Shown here: piece after piece, positions 50,638 through 59,122 of the stretch
Numbering within the stretch: position 1 is the first letter of the stretch
Layout: every line of letters starts with the position of its first letter
Assembly: GCF_000024025.1 (NCBI RefSeq)
Contig: NC_013131.1
Location: forward strand, 3,658,001-3,722,000
Source: Catenulispora acidiphila DSM 44928
GTDB lineage: Bacteria; Actinomycetota; Actinomycetes; Streptomycetales; Catenulisporaceae
Length of the DNA stretch: 64,000 bases
Reading direction: 5' to 3'
Translations under genes and position numbers: made by a program
Notes under the pieces: model-generated
Database searches by the model: none
What the model was told of the DNA's origin: nothing
The model's input: the letters and a program-made list of their open reading frames with translations, nothing else

Positions 50638-51348
50638 TTATTCGTGCTCGAAGGTGTCGGTGAAGCTGGTGCCGCCGGAGATGGCGCTGGTGTGGGCCTC
50701 GTAGGGACCGTTGGAGGGGTCCAGGGCGGTCGGGTTGTAGGAGCTCAGGTTGCCGCCGTTGATCTTGGCGTTGGTGAAGTGCAGGGTGCCGAAGTTCGGG
50801 TAGGCGCCGGTCGGGGACTCGATGATGACTTCGGCGCTGGCGCGGGAGGCGGACAGGGTCTTGGTGGTGGTGTAGGTCCAGCCCCGGGAGGAGTCGTTCA
50901 GGGTCAGCTTGTACTTGTTGCTGCCGGAGTAGGTGACCGAGGCGTTGATGACGTCGCCGGCCTTCACCGGGTAGGAGCTGGAGCTCAGGTAGACCGGAGC
51001 CGCGGGGTACATCTCGTACCAGGCCTGGTCGACCGGGCTGCCGCTGGAGCAGTCGGTGGCCACGCCGGTCTGCTCCACGCTGCTGGAGCCGTAGCCGTCG
51101 ATGCCGACCCAGGGCGCGTACAGGTCGTTGGTGGAGTTGCACTTGGCGCTCGGCTCGGTCCAGGTCGCCGAGACGGAGGTGAACCCGCTGCCGGTGGCGG
51201 CGTAGCCGCCCCAGTTGTAGCCGTTGGTGTTGTACGTCAGCGGCCGGAACGACATCCCGGACGCCGCCGAGGCCGCCACGGGGGCGGCCGGCGCGATCGA
51301 GGTGGCCGCGGCGGCCAGTGCGGCGGCGTGTATCAGGAACCTGCGCAT
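50638..51348 (-). CDS. Secreted G1-family (eqolisin) glutamic acid peptidase
   Basis: A 236-residue secreted protein with a Sec signal peptide (MRRFLIHAAALAAAATSIAP ... ASA). The mature part has the beta-sandwich signatures of eqolisins: NWGGYAATG, APWVGIDGYGSSSVEQTG with the likely catalytic Gln93, and SAEVIIESP with the likely catalytic Glu177 (numbering from Met1). Eqolisins hydrolyse proteins at low pH; they are best known from fungi, with some members in acidophilic bacteria. Cys70 and Cys100 may form a disulfide. There is no propeptide of the usual fungal length. The gene has its own terminator and is probably monocistronic. Confidence 0.85.
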   Translation of the reverse strand: MRRFLIHAAALAAAATSIAPAAPVAASAASGMSFRPLTYNTNGYNWGGYAATGSGFTSVSATWTEPSAKCNSTNDLYAPWVGIDGYGSSSVEQTGVATDCSSGSPVDQAWYEMYPAAPVYLSSSSYPVKAGDVINASVTYSGSNKYKLTLNDSSRGWTYTTTKTLSASRASAEVIIESPTGAYPNFGTLHFTNAKINGGNLSSYNPTALDPSNGPYEAHTSAISGGTSFTDTFEHE

Positions 51349-51694
51349 ACTTGCTCCTTCGGTGGGGGCGCGTGTGGGCGCGCTGCAAGGGGCCTGGTCG
51401 CCGTCACCGTAGCGAGCGGTATCAGGTCACTCAATAGCTGAAGGTCGCTTGATTTTCAGGCGTGATTTGCCGGGTGGATGGCCATATAGCGCATGAGCTG
51501 GCGTTCTCGCGAAAATCCCACGGAGATCCCTAGTAGCCACCGGGATCAAGGCAAGGGGAAGGCAAGGGGTTGCGACGATTTGTGCGGGGGGTCAACGGGT
51601 CGTCACAGGGTGCGACGCGACGGCCCCGGCGCCGGGTCGGCGTCAGGGCCGTTTCGGATCGCAGAAGCCTGAAATACTAGCCGATCGAGCGCGG
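51349..51694. other. 346-bp gap, promoter of the eqolisin gene
   Basis: The part next to 51349 must hold the eqolisin promoter and ribosome site (AAGGAGCAAGT lies just upstream of its ATG on the minus strand). 51430-51560 is somewhat less GC-rich. A possible terminator at 51620-51652 ends the DUF6510 operon. No gene seen. Confidence 0.5.
51620..51652 (-). terminator. Possible terminator of the DUF6510 operon
   Basis: ACGGCC at 51620-51625 pairs with GGCCGT at 51647-51652, enclosing a second dyad CCCGGCGCCGGG. It lies 43 bp after the DUF6510 stop on the minus strand, without a T run. Confidence 0.45.
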
Positions 51695-52054
51695 TTACCG
51701 GTCGGTGTCCAACGGAATCCGCAGACTCACGGTCCCGCGCAGATCCAGCCACGCCGAATTCCCGCCACGCACCAGCCGCAGCACGACCTGACCGCACTGC
51801 GGGCACCGCGCCACCAGACCCGGTCCCGGTCCGTACACCCGCAACTGCGCGATCGGACCGGTCGTGCCGCAGCCGGTGCAGCAGCCCTGCGCCGAGACGA
51901 CGTCCACCGCGAAGATCTCCGACAGCGGACCGGCCAGGGCATTGCCGTCCTCGTAGTCGTCCTCGTCGGAGAACACCGGCAGGGATTCGCTGAAGGGCTC
52001 GCCGAAGAGCTCGCCGAAAGGGTCGGCAGAGGGCTCGCGGAAAGACTCGGACAT
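51695..52054 (-). CDS. DUF6510 zinc-ribbon protein
   Basis: A 119-residue protein. Residues 1-45 are acidic with PFGEL/PFSES-type repeats; the C-terminal part has two Cys pairs, CCTGCG and RCPQCG, that should form a zinc ribbon, and ends in beta strands (LDLRGTVSLRIP). Such DUF6510 genes are commonly found behind an FAD-binding oxidoreductase and a molybdopterin oxidoreductase in actinobacteria, exactly as here. It starts 2 bp after the FAD gene stop, and is probably an accessory of that enzyme pair. Function unknown. Confidence 0.82.
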   Translation of the reverse strand: MSESFREPSADPFGELFGEPFSESLPVFSDEDDYEDGNALAGPLSEIFAVDVVSAQGCCTGCGTTGPIAQLRVYGPGPGLVARCPQCGQVVLRLVRGGNSAWLDLRGTVSLRIPLDTDR

Positions 52055-52056
52055 CG

Positions 52057-52824
52057 TCAGCCTCCAGTCGGCCCGAAGCGTTCGGTGCGGATCAGATCCG
52101 GCGCCTGCCCGAGCCCGACCAGCAGATCCGCGGCGTGCTCGACGAAGCCGGTCGGCCCGCACACATACGTGGTCGCCCGTGCCGAAGCCGGCCAGGCGAC
52201 CGCCGCCAGATCCGCCTCGGTCAGCCGTCCCGGACGGCGCGCGAAACCCTCCGGCGCCTGGCGCGTGTACAGAAACGTCACATCCAGCCCGGGATCCGGC
52301 GCCTGAAGCTCGGCGAGATACATCCGGTCGCCCGGGGAGCGCACCGAGTACAGCAGCCGGAACGGCGCCAGCGGCCCGACCCGCATCTGCACCTGCCGGC
52401 GCGCGCGGACCATCGCCATCAGCGGCACGATCCCGGACCCGCCGGCCACCAGCAGCACCGGCTCGGTCTGCTCCGGCTCCCACACGAACCAGCCGCCGAC
52501 CGGTCCGCGCAACTCCAGCAGATCGCCGTCGAGCAGGTCGCTCGCCAGATACGGCGACACCTCGCCGTCGGAGACCCGCTGCACGGTCAGCTCCAGCAGC
52601 GCGCCGTCCGGAGCCGAGGCGATGGAATAGCTGCGCTGCGTGCTGTAGCCGTCCTCGGCGGTCAGCCGGACGTCCACGTGCTGACCGGCCAGATGCCCCG
52701 GCCAGCCCGGCACGTCCAGCACCAGCGTGCGCGTGGTCGGCGTCTCCTCGCGCTGCCCGACCAGCGTCGCGACCCGCCAGCGCAGCCGCTCGGCTAGTCG
52801 CCCTGATACCGCTGCTCGCGCCAT
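52057..52824 (-). CDS. FAD-binding oxidoreductase (ferredoxin-NADP reductase type)
   Basis: A 255-residue protein with the two-domain FNR fold and no ferredoxin domain. The FAD motif is RSYSIAS, the NAD(P) motif is LLVAGGSGIVPLMAMVR, and the C-terminal CGPTGFVEH motif is present. It probably passes electrons between NAD(P)H and the molybdenum protein encoded upstream; its start lies 31 bp inside that gene, so the two are translated together. ATG 52824 has GGGGA close by. It is second in a three-gene operon. Confidence 0.88.
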   Translation of the reverse strand: MARAAVSGRLAERLRWRVATLVGQREETPTTRTLVLDVPGWPGHLAGQHVDVRLTAEDGYSTQRSYSIASAPDGALLELTVQRVSDGEVSPYLASDLLDGDLLELRGPVGGWFVWEPEQTEPVLLVAGGSGIVPLMAMVRARRQVQMRVGPLAPFRLLYSVRSPGDRMYLAELQAPDPGLDVTFLYTRQAPEGFARRPGRLTEADLAAVAWPASARATTYVCGPTGFVEHAADLLVGLGQAPDLIRTERFGPTGG

Positions 52825-53393
52825 GGGTCCCCATAGTCGTGATAGCCCGCGCTCTCCCAGAACCCGGGTGAGTCCCGGACCATCAGCTCGATGCCGCGCA
52901 CCCACTTGGCCGACTTCCACAGATACAGGTGCGGCACCAGCAGCCGCGCCGGTCCGCCGTGCTCGGGAGTCAGGTCCCGGCCGTCGTAGCCGTAAGCGAT
53001 CCACGCCTGCCCGTCCAGCAGGTCCTTCAGCGGCACGTTCGTGGTGTAGCCGCCGTAGGCGTGCACGAGCGCGAACTCCGCCTCGGTCTCGACGTCGGCG
53101 AGCAGCATGTCCAGCGAGACGCCCTGCCAGGCGGTGCCGAACTTCGACCACTTGGTGACGCAGTGCAGATCGACCACGGGACGCTCGGCCGGCAGCGCCA
53201 TCAGCTGCGGCCAGGTCCAGCTGCGCCGCTCGCCGCCCTCGGTGACCACGCTGAACCGCCACGCGTCGCGGTCGACGCGCGGCGTCGGTCCGGCCGAGAG
53301 CACCGGGAAATCCCGCGTCTCGTACTGTCCGGGCGGCAGCCGGTGCTCCGAGGACCGCCGCCGGCCCTGGAAACCTCGCGAGACGATCGCCAT
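52794..53393 (-). CDS. Molybdopterin-dependent oxidoreductase (sulfite oxidase/YedY-like fold)
   Basis: A 199-residue protein from ATG 53393. It shows the SUOX fold: VVDLHCVTKWSKFGTAW carries the Cys that binds molybdenum, and HGGPARLLVPHLYLWKSAKW is the following cofactor and substrate loop. There is no signal peptide or Tat motif, so it should work in the cytoplasm with the FAD protein encoded next. Related pairs may reduce or oxidise sulfoxides or similar substrates; the natural substrate is unknown. It heads the operon that also encodes the FAD protein and DUF6510. Confidence 0.87.
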   Translation of the reverse strand: MAIVSRGFQGRRRSSEHRLPPGQYETRDFPVLSAGPTPRVDRDAWRFSVVTEGGERRSWTWPQLMALPAERPVVDLHCVTKWSKFGTAWQGVSLDMLLADVETEAEFALVHAYGGYTTNVPLKDLLDGQAWIAYGYDGRDLTPEHGGPARLLVPHLYLWKSAKWVRGIELMVRDSPGFWESAGYHDYGDPWREQRYQGD

Positions 53394-53469
53394 AGCCCAG
53401 ATTCTGCCCGGCGGCGCCGCCGCGCGCATGTCGTCGGAAGACTCGCCGACGACCTGCGCGCAGCGACCG

Positions 53470-54681
53470 CTACCAGGCGACCGGCAGCGCGATCATCGAG
53501 TCGACGATCTCCCCGCCGCTGAACTCCAGCTCGTCGCGGGTGACGGTCATCCGCAGCGTCGGCAGCCGCCGCACCAGGGCGCCGAGCCCGACGATCAGCT
53601 CGGCCTTGGCCAGGTGCGCGCCCAGGCAGTAGTGCGGGCCGCCGCCGAAGATCAGCGTCGGCGGCGCGTCGCGGCCGAACAGGATGGAGTCCGGTTCCGG
53701 GTACGCCTCGGGGTCGCGCATCGCGCCGTTGTTGGGGATCGCGACCGCCGTGCCTGCCTTGACCAGCCCGGACGGCAGCTCCACGTCCTCGACCGCCATC
53801 CGCAAGAAGGTGCTGTTGCACAATCCGGTGTACCGCAGCAGCTCATCGACGGCAGTCGGCACCAGCGCCGGGTCGTCGACCAGCTGCTGCCACAGCCTGC
53901 GGTCGCCGTCGAGCAGTTCGGCCAGGAAACGGCTCAGCGCCGTGGCGGTGGTCTCGTTCCCGGCCGCGATCAGGCCGGTCGCCAGCGTCAGCAACTCCTG
54001 CTCGGTCAGCTTGTCCGCGCCGTCGCGCGCCGAGATCAGGTCGTCGATCAGGTCCTGGCCGGGGTCGGCGCGCTTGGCGGCGATCAGCTCGGCCATGTAT
54101 CCCAGGAACGCCCCGATCGCCTCCCCGCGCTCCTCGGGCGTCATCTGCGCGCCGCCGGCGAAGGCGTTGGACCAGAAACGGAAGCGCAGCGCGTCCTTCT
54201 CCGGCACGCCGAGCAGCCGGCAGATGATGCGCACCGGCAGCGGGAAGCAGTAGGCCGCCACCAGATCCGTCGGAGCTCCGGCCTTCTCCAGATCGTCGAG
54301 CAGCTCGGTGGCGACCTGCTCGATCACCGGCTTCCAGCGCTCGATCCGGCGCGGGGTGAACGCCGCGGCGACGATGCGGCGCATCCGCAGGTGGTCCCCG
54401 CCGTCCTTGTTGAGCACGACGTCCGGGTCCTGGAAGAAGCTCGGCTCGATCGTCATCCGCGGCGCGTCGGGCCCGGTCAGGTCGTGCGACATCCGCGGAT
54501 CGGCCATCGCCGCCGCGACGTCCTTGTACGTCACCAGCAGGACCGCCGGGTCGCCGCTGGGCAGGCGCACGTGCCCGAGCGGGCACGTCGCGCGGCGCTC
54601 GGCGTATTCGGCCGGCGGGGTCAGCGAGTGGCTGGGGAACGGCAAGGCCGGCAGGTCCAGGGCACTGTCGGTGTCGGTCAT
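53470..54681 (-). CDS. Cytochrome P450
   Basis: A 403-residue soluble class I P450 from ATG 54681, with GAAAGG 8 nt upstream. The I-helix has LIAAGNETTATAL, the K-helix ExxR is DELLRYTG, and the haem-binding loop is FGGGPHYCLGAHLAKAE. These match the bacterial CYP families that hydroxylate polyketides, terpenes or fatty acids. In the family the cysteine ligates haem iron and the Thr activates oxygen. No ferredoxin gene is adjacent, so the electron donor is encoded elsewhere. It is divergent from the proline-rich gene. Confidence 0.92.
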   Translation of the reverse strand: MTDTDSALDLPALPFPSHSLTPPAEYAERRATCPLGHVRLPSGDPAVLLVTYKDVAAAMADPRMSHDLTGPDAPRMTIEPSFFQDPDVVLNKDGGDHLRMRRIVAAAFTPRRIERWKPVIEQVATELLDDLEKAGAPTDLVAAYCFPLPVRIICRLLGVPEKDALRFRFWSNAFAGGAQMTPEERGEAIGAFLGYMAELIAAKRADPGQDLIDDLISARDGADKLTEQELLTLATGLIAAGNETTATALSRFLAELLDGDRRLWQQLVDDPALVPTAVDELLRYTGLCNSTFLRMAVEDVELPSGLVKAGTAVAIPNNGAMRDPEAYPEPDSILFGRDAPPTLIFGGGPHYCLGAHLAKAELIVGLGALVRRLPTLRMTVTRDELEFSGGEIVDSMIALPVAW

Positions 54682-54892
54682 GTCTGCGACCTTTCGGATC
54701 AGGGAGGCGAACCGCGCGTCCCACGCCACAGTCTTCTTGCCGCACACGGTAATCAGGCCTCGGAGATACGCAAGCAGGAAGAAGCACCTCACCTTGCCCG
54801 CAGGTCACACAGCCACCGCAAGGCATCGCGGGCAACCTTGTTTCACCCCCATGATCCCGGGCACTGGGACGGGACCCCGAAGGAGGATGACC

Positions 54893-55183
54893 ATGACGCA
54901 GACACCGACCCTGACCCGCACGACCAGGAGCCCTGTCGCGGACACCATCCCGCCGGTCCCGGTTCCCCCCGGCCACCCCGACGGTCCGGAGCCGCAGCCG
55001 CCGACACCGACCCCGCGCCCTCCGGGTCCCGGTCCGGAACCGACGCCGCCCACGCCGCCGACTCCCGGCCCGCCGACCCCGTTCCCGGAGCCGACGCCGC
55101 CGAGCCCTCAGCCGGTCCCCGGCCCCGACCCGCTCCCGGATCCCGCCCCGAGCCCGATCCCGACGGATACCGCGACGCTCTGA
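54893..55183 (+). CDS. Proline-rich small protein
   Basis: A 96-residue protein. ATG 54893 is chosen because AGGAGG lies 6 nt before it; the ATG at 54887 touches the ribosome site. After an 18-residue Thr-rich start, the rest is mostly Pro, with PTP, PPT and PGP units and no hydrophobic core. It is probably disordered. The strong ribosome site and the GC-typical codon pattern suggest that it is made. The role is unknown; it lies between the divergent P450 gene and the acyl-CoA oxidase gene. Confidence 0.6.
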   Translation: MTQTPTLTRTTRSPVADTIPPVPVPPGHPDGPEPQPPTPTPRPPGPGPEPTPPTPPTPGPPTPFPEPTPPSPQPVPGPDPLPDPAPSPIPTDTATL

Positions 55184-55286
55184 CGCCCCACGTCAGACCC
55201 CGCTCGGCCATCAATGCCATGATATCGATGACGGTGAGGTGGACAGCCCCTGCCACACCCGCCCTGCCCCAACGGAGGAGCGCCCT

Positions 55287-57173
55287 ATGCCGCCCGTGCC
55301 CGCCGCGGTCGATCCGGACACCCTGACCTCGCTGCTGGACGGCCGCTGGGCCGGCCTGCGCGCCGACATTCGCGCGGAGATGGCCGCCGCGCCCTACCGC
55401 GATCCGATCGACCTCAGCGTGGAAGAGCACCGCAGCCGGGTCTTCGACCAGCTGACGGCGCTCGCCGCGAACGACCGCGCGGGCCTGGGCTTCGACAAGG
55501 CCTACGGCGGCGGGAGCGACATCGGCGGCTCGGTGGTCTCCTTCGAGATGCTCGGCTTCGGCGACCTGTCGCTGATGGTCAAGGCCGGCGTGCAGTGGGG
55601 TCTTTTCGGCGGCGCGGTGCAGCTGCTGGGCACCGCGCCGCACCATGAGCGCTACCTGCGCCGCATCAGGGACTTGGACCTGCTCGGCTGCTTCGCGATG
55701 ACCGAGCACGGTCACGGCTCGGACGTCCAGCACCTGCGGACCACCGCGACCTACGACCCGGACAGCGGCGAGTTCGTCGTGCACACCCCGGACCGCGGCG
55801 CCACCAAGGAGTACATCGGCAACGCCGCGCGCGACGGACGCGTGGCGGTGGTGTTCGCACAGCTCACCACGCAGGGCGAGACGCGCGGCGTGCACGCCTT
55901 CGTCGTCCCGATCCGCGACGACGCCGGAGCGCCGGCGCCCGGCGTCACCATCGAGGACTGCGGTCCCAAAGCCGGCCTCAACGGCGTCGACAACGGCCGC
56001 CTGAGCTTCGACCAGGTCCGCATCCCGCGCGAAGCGCTGCTCAACCGCTTCGGCGATGTCGCGCCGGACGGTACCTACTCCAGCCCGATCGAGGGTGACG
56101 CGCGCCGCTTCTTCACCATGCTCGGCACCCTGATCCGCGGCCGGGTCAGCGTCGGCGGGAGCGCCGGAAGCGCGACCAAGCGGGCACTGGCGCTCGCCGT
56201 CCGCTACGCCGAGCTGCGTCGGCAGTTCGCCACGCCGGACGGCGAGGAGGTGGTGATCCTGGATTACCTGGGTCACCAGCGCAAACTGCTGCCCGCGCTG
56301 GCCACCAGCTACGCGCTGCACTTCGCGCAGGAAGAACTCGTCGCCGCGCTCCACGACATCACCGACGACGCCCCCGAGCAGGAGCAGCGCGAGCTGGAAT
56401 CCCGCGCCGCCGGTCTCAAGGTCGCCAACACCTGGCACGCCACCGCCGCGATCCAGGCGGCGCGCGAAGCCTGCGGCGGCGCCGGCTACCTCGCCGAGAA
56501 CCTGCTGCCCGGGCTGAAGGCCGACACCGACGTCTTCACCACCTTCGAGGGCGACAACACCGTCCTGCTGCAGCTCGTCGCGAAGGGTCTGCTGACCGAG
56601 TACAAGGACGCCTTCCAGAACCTGAGCCCGCTGGCGACGGTGCGGTTCGCCGCCGAACGCGTCCTGGGCGCGGTCGCCGAGCGGACGTCGGCGCGCAAGG
56701 TCGTGGACCGGCTGACCGACGGCGACGACCGCGAGGCACTGTTCGACCGCGACTGGCAGCTCAAGCTGTTCGAGGACCGCGAGCAGCACGTTCTGGGAGG
56801 CGTCGCCGACCGGCTGCGCAAGGCCGCGCAGGATCCTTTCGGGGTGTTCAACGCCGCTCAGGATCATGTTCTGCGCGCGGGGCGCGTGCATGTCGATCGA
56901 CTGGTGCTGGAGGCCTTCGTTCGCGCGATCGCGCGTTGCACGGACCCTGATGCGAAGGCGTTGCTGGAGCGGGTCTGCGACCTCTACGCGCTGGCGAACA
57001 TCGAGGCGGACCGTGCCTGGTTCCTGGAGCACGGACGGCTGAGCACCGGGCGGTCGAAGGCGGTCATCGCGGCGGTGAACACGCTGTGCGGCGAGCTACG
57101 TCCGCACGCGCGGACGCTCGTGGACGCCTTCGCTATTCCGGAGCAGTACCTGGCCGCTCCGATGCTGAGCTGA
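55287..57173 (+). CDS. Acyl-CoA oxidase/dehydrogenase
   Basis: A 628-residue protein, the length of peroxisomal-type acyl-CoA oxidases rather than of the 380-residue dehydrogenases. CGGAGGAG lies 6 nt before ATG 55287. The flavin motif is LLGCFAMTEHGHGSDVQ, then KEYIGNAARDGRVAVVFAQL, RGRVSVGGSAGSATKRAL and ACGGAGYLAENLLPG with TTFEGDNTVLLQ near the active-site base. It should oxidise acyl-CoA at C2-C3, with oxygen or an electron-transfer protein as acceptor. No other beta-oxidation gene is adjacent. It converges on the esterase gene. Confidence 0.9.
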   Translation: MPPVPAAVDPDTLTSLLDGRWAGLRADIRAEMAAAPYRDPIDLSVEEHRSRVFDQLTALAANDRAGLGFDKAYGGGSDIGGSVVSFEMLGFGDLSLMVKAGVQWGLFGGAVQLLGTAPHHERYLRRIRDLDLLGCFAMTEHGHGSDVQHLRTTATYDPDSGEFVVHTPDRGATKEYIGNAARDGRVAVVFAQLTTQGETRGVHAFVVPIRDDAGAPAPGVTIEDCGPKAGLNGVDNGRLSFDQVRIPREALLNRFGDVAPDGTYSSPIEGDARRFFTMLGTLIRGRVSVGGSAGSATKRALALAVRYAELRRQFATPDGEEVVILDYLGHQRKLLPALATSYALHFAQEELVAALHDITDDAPEQEQRELESRAAGLKVANTWHATAAIQAAREACGGAGYLAENLLPGLKADTDVFTTFEGDNTVLLQLVAKGLLTEYKDAFQNLSPLATVRFAAERVLGAVAERTSARKVVDRLTDGDDREALFDRDWQLKLFEDREQHVLGGVADRLRKAAQDPFGVFNAAQDHVLRAGRVHVDRLVLEAFVRAIARCTDPDAKALLERVCDLYALANIEADRAWFLEHGRLSTGRSKAVIAAVNTLCGELRPHARTLVDAFAIPEQYLAAPMLS

Positions 57174-57220
57174 GTGCTTCTCGGTGAGCTTGATCGGCTC
57201 GGTCGGCTCAGCTGGCTCCG

Positions 57221-58426
57221 TCAGCCGGAGGCCTTGTCGAGGTGCCGGCTGAGCCAGGTGTACATCTCGGGCAGCCAGCTGCGCCACACCGCCGGGTTGT
57301 GCGCGCCGTGCGCGTGCTCGGACACCGACACGATGTCCGGCGCCGCGGCTTGCAGCTGGAAGGCGACCGGCAGGGAGTCGGTGTCCTGGTCGGAGACCGA
57401 TGCCAGCAGGCTGACCGGCTGGTTCGCGCTCGGGTGGTGGTGTTTCAGCAGCCACAGGGTGGAGTTGCGCTCGACGAAGGCGGCTCCTGCGCGTACCACC
57501 TGGTCGCCGTCCGGAGTGGAATCCCCGGCCAGCTGGGCTGCGGAGCGGAAGTACTGCGGGTACTGCATCAGGAGCTTGCCGGCGCACAGTCCGCCGTCGG
57601 AGAAGCCCATCAGACCCCAGCCGGTGCGCTGGTCGGAGACGCGGAAGTTCGCCTCGATCATGGTGCGCACGTCCTCGGCGACGTAGGTGGCCATCTGCGG
57701 ACCGCCGGGGATGTTGGAGCAGTTGAGGTTCTCGCCGTGCTGGTTGACGTTCACCGCGACCAGGACGAACGGCGTGGCCTGCTGCCGGGCGGCCATCTGC
57801 CCGAGGATCTGGCCGCCGTTGAGGACGCTGAACCAGCCGGTGGGGGAGCCGGGGTAGCCGGGGAAGAGCATGACGACCGGGAAGCGCGTGTTCGCGTACG
57901 CGGGGTCGTGGTACTGCGGCGGCAGCCAGACGTGGACGTCGCCGCTGTTGCCGCCGATCCCCGAATGCGGACCGCGGAAGGCTGCTATCAGCGTGCCGTG
58001 GTTGCCGGAGACCCAGGCGGGCTTGGCGGTGTTACCGGCGTTACCGGTCCGCGGCGTGCTCGGCGGGGTCGAATGCGAGCCCTGCCCATGACCGCCGAAG
58101 CCGAACCGCCCGCGCGAGTCCGTCGAGGACGTGACGGGATGGTTCAGGTCGGTGGCCGCGTCGGTGGCCTGGCGTACGGCGACGGGCCCGCCGCCGTCCT
58201 GCCCGAGCAGGTCGCTCCAGGAGGCGTAGAGGCTGTAGTGGTTGTTCACCAGCAACCCGACCAGCAGCAGCATCGTGGCCTGGCACAGCCCGATCAGCCC
58301 GAGCCGGGCGGCGGCGCGCACCGGTCGCGGCCCACGGGCCCGGTTCCACAGCACATACGTCGCCGCCGGGGCGGCGACAGCCGAACACACCGCGAGGATG
58401 AGCAGCGCCGTGCTGGTCAAGCTCAT
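57221..58426 (-). CDS. Membrane-anchored alpha/beta-hydrolase (esterase D/mycolyltransferase-like)
   Basis: A 401-residue protein. Two or three N-terminal membrane helices (about 1-25, 40-62), a Gly/Ser/Thr-rich linker (about 85-135) and an extracellular hydrolase domain (about 145-400) are visible. RFPVVMLFPGYPGSPTGWFS, the nucleophile elbow GFSDGG and the late AHGAHNPAVWRSWLP with the catalytic His match the esterase-D/antigen-85-like family. It probably cleaves or transfers acyl groups at the cell surface. The upstream region at 58427-58723 is divergent to a small orphan gene. Confidence 0.85.
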   Translation of the reverse strand: MSLTSTALLILAVCSAVAAPAATYVLWNRARGPRPVRAAARLGLIGLCQATMLLLVGLLVNNHYSLYASWSDLLGQDGGGPVAVRQATDAATDLNHPVTSSTDSRGRFGFGGHGQGSHSTPPSTPRTGNAGNTAKPAWVSGNHGTLIAAFRGPHSGIGGNSGDVHVWLPPQYHDPAYANTRFPVVMLFPGYPGSPTGWFSVLNGGQILGQMAARQQATPFVLVAVNVNQHGENLNCSNIPGGPQMATYVAEDVRTMIEANFRVSDQRTGWGLMGFSDGGLCAGKLLMQYPQYFRSAAQLAGDSTPDGDQVVRAGAAFVERNSTLWLLKHHHPSANQPVSLLASVSDQDTDSLPVAFQLQAAAPDIVSVSEHAHGAHNPAVWRSWLPEMYTWLSRHLDKASG

Positions 58427-58586
58427 GGGGACAGGCCTTTCGGAACGAGATCACGCAAGGGGAGGGCGGCGCGGTCTGAAGTCCTCACGCACGGCACTAT
58501 CGTCCGTACTGTCCCATATAAGAACTTCATGAGACAAGACGAGCAACGGCGATCCCGATCACACCCGGAATCGAAGACTGGACGCT

Positions 58587-58606
58587 GGGTAACCACAGTG
58601 TTACCC
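58587..58606. promoter_or_regulatory. Possible operator dyad between esterase and orphan gene
   Basis: GGGTAAC at 58587-58593 and GTTACCC at 58600-58606 form a perfect 7-bp dyad with a 6-nt centre, in the divergent intergenic region. It may bind a regulator; nothing shows which. Confidence 0.5.
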
Positions 58607-58723
58607 CATGTGGCGTGGCGCCAAAGGAGTGAACACGCCCGGCCTCACCACCATGCTTCGTCCTAACAAATACTGCGGTTGGTCCAATGGCATCACAGTG
58701 ATCACACAGACCAGGGGACCAGG

Positions 58724-59014
58724 ATGAAGTTGAAACTCCGCATCGGACGCCCGCGCACCCAAGCCTGCGACCCCAACGAGACCCGCATCGCCGACGAACC
58801 GGCCGACCGCGCCCCGGAGGCCCAGCCCCAACCTCAGCCCGCCCGCACCATCCCAACCGCCCGCACACCCCCTCCCCCCACGCCATCGCACCGCACCGTG
58901 CGTGCCGGCTCCTTCTGCCGCGCCACCGAAGTCGGCCAGACCGCCGTGACAGAAGCCGGACGCGCCGTCCTCGCGATCCCCTCCGGCCGCTGCGGTCGGT
59001 GGGTCTACGCGTGA
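58724..59014 (+). CDS. Small orphan protein
   Basis: A 96-residue basic protein from ATG 58724, with GGGGA 5 nt upstream. It begins MKLKLRIGRPRTQACDP, has a Pro/Gln/Thr-rich middle (QPQPQPARTIPTARTPPPPT) and ends SGRCGRWVYA. There are three Cys and no membrane segment. I recognise no family. The ribosome site supports translation, but the composition is common in spurious frames, so confidence is moderate. Confidence 0.45.
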   Translation: MKLKLRIGRPRTQACDPNETRIADEPADRAPEAQPQPQPARTIPTARTPPPPTPSHRTVRAGSFCRATEVGQTAVTEAGRAVLAIPSGRCGRWVYA

Positions 59015-59122
59015 TGCGCGCGTAGCTTCGGCGGTAGTGCACGGCGTTCGCGAACCTGCCCGTGGGTAGCGTCTGTCATGGTGTTGCCGGTCGGGGGGAA
59101 TCGGTGGCGGAGTGGGGGAGCG

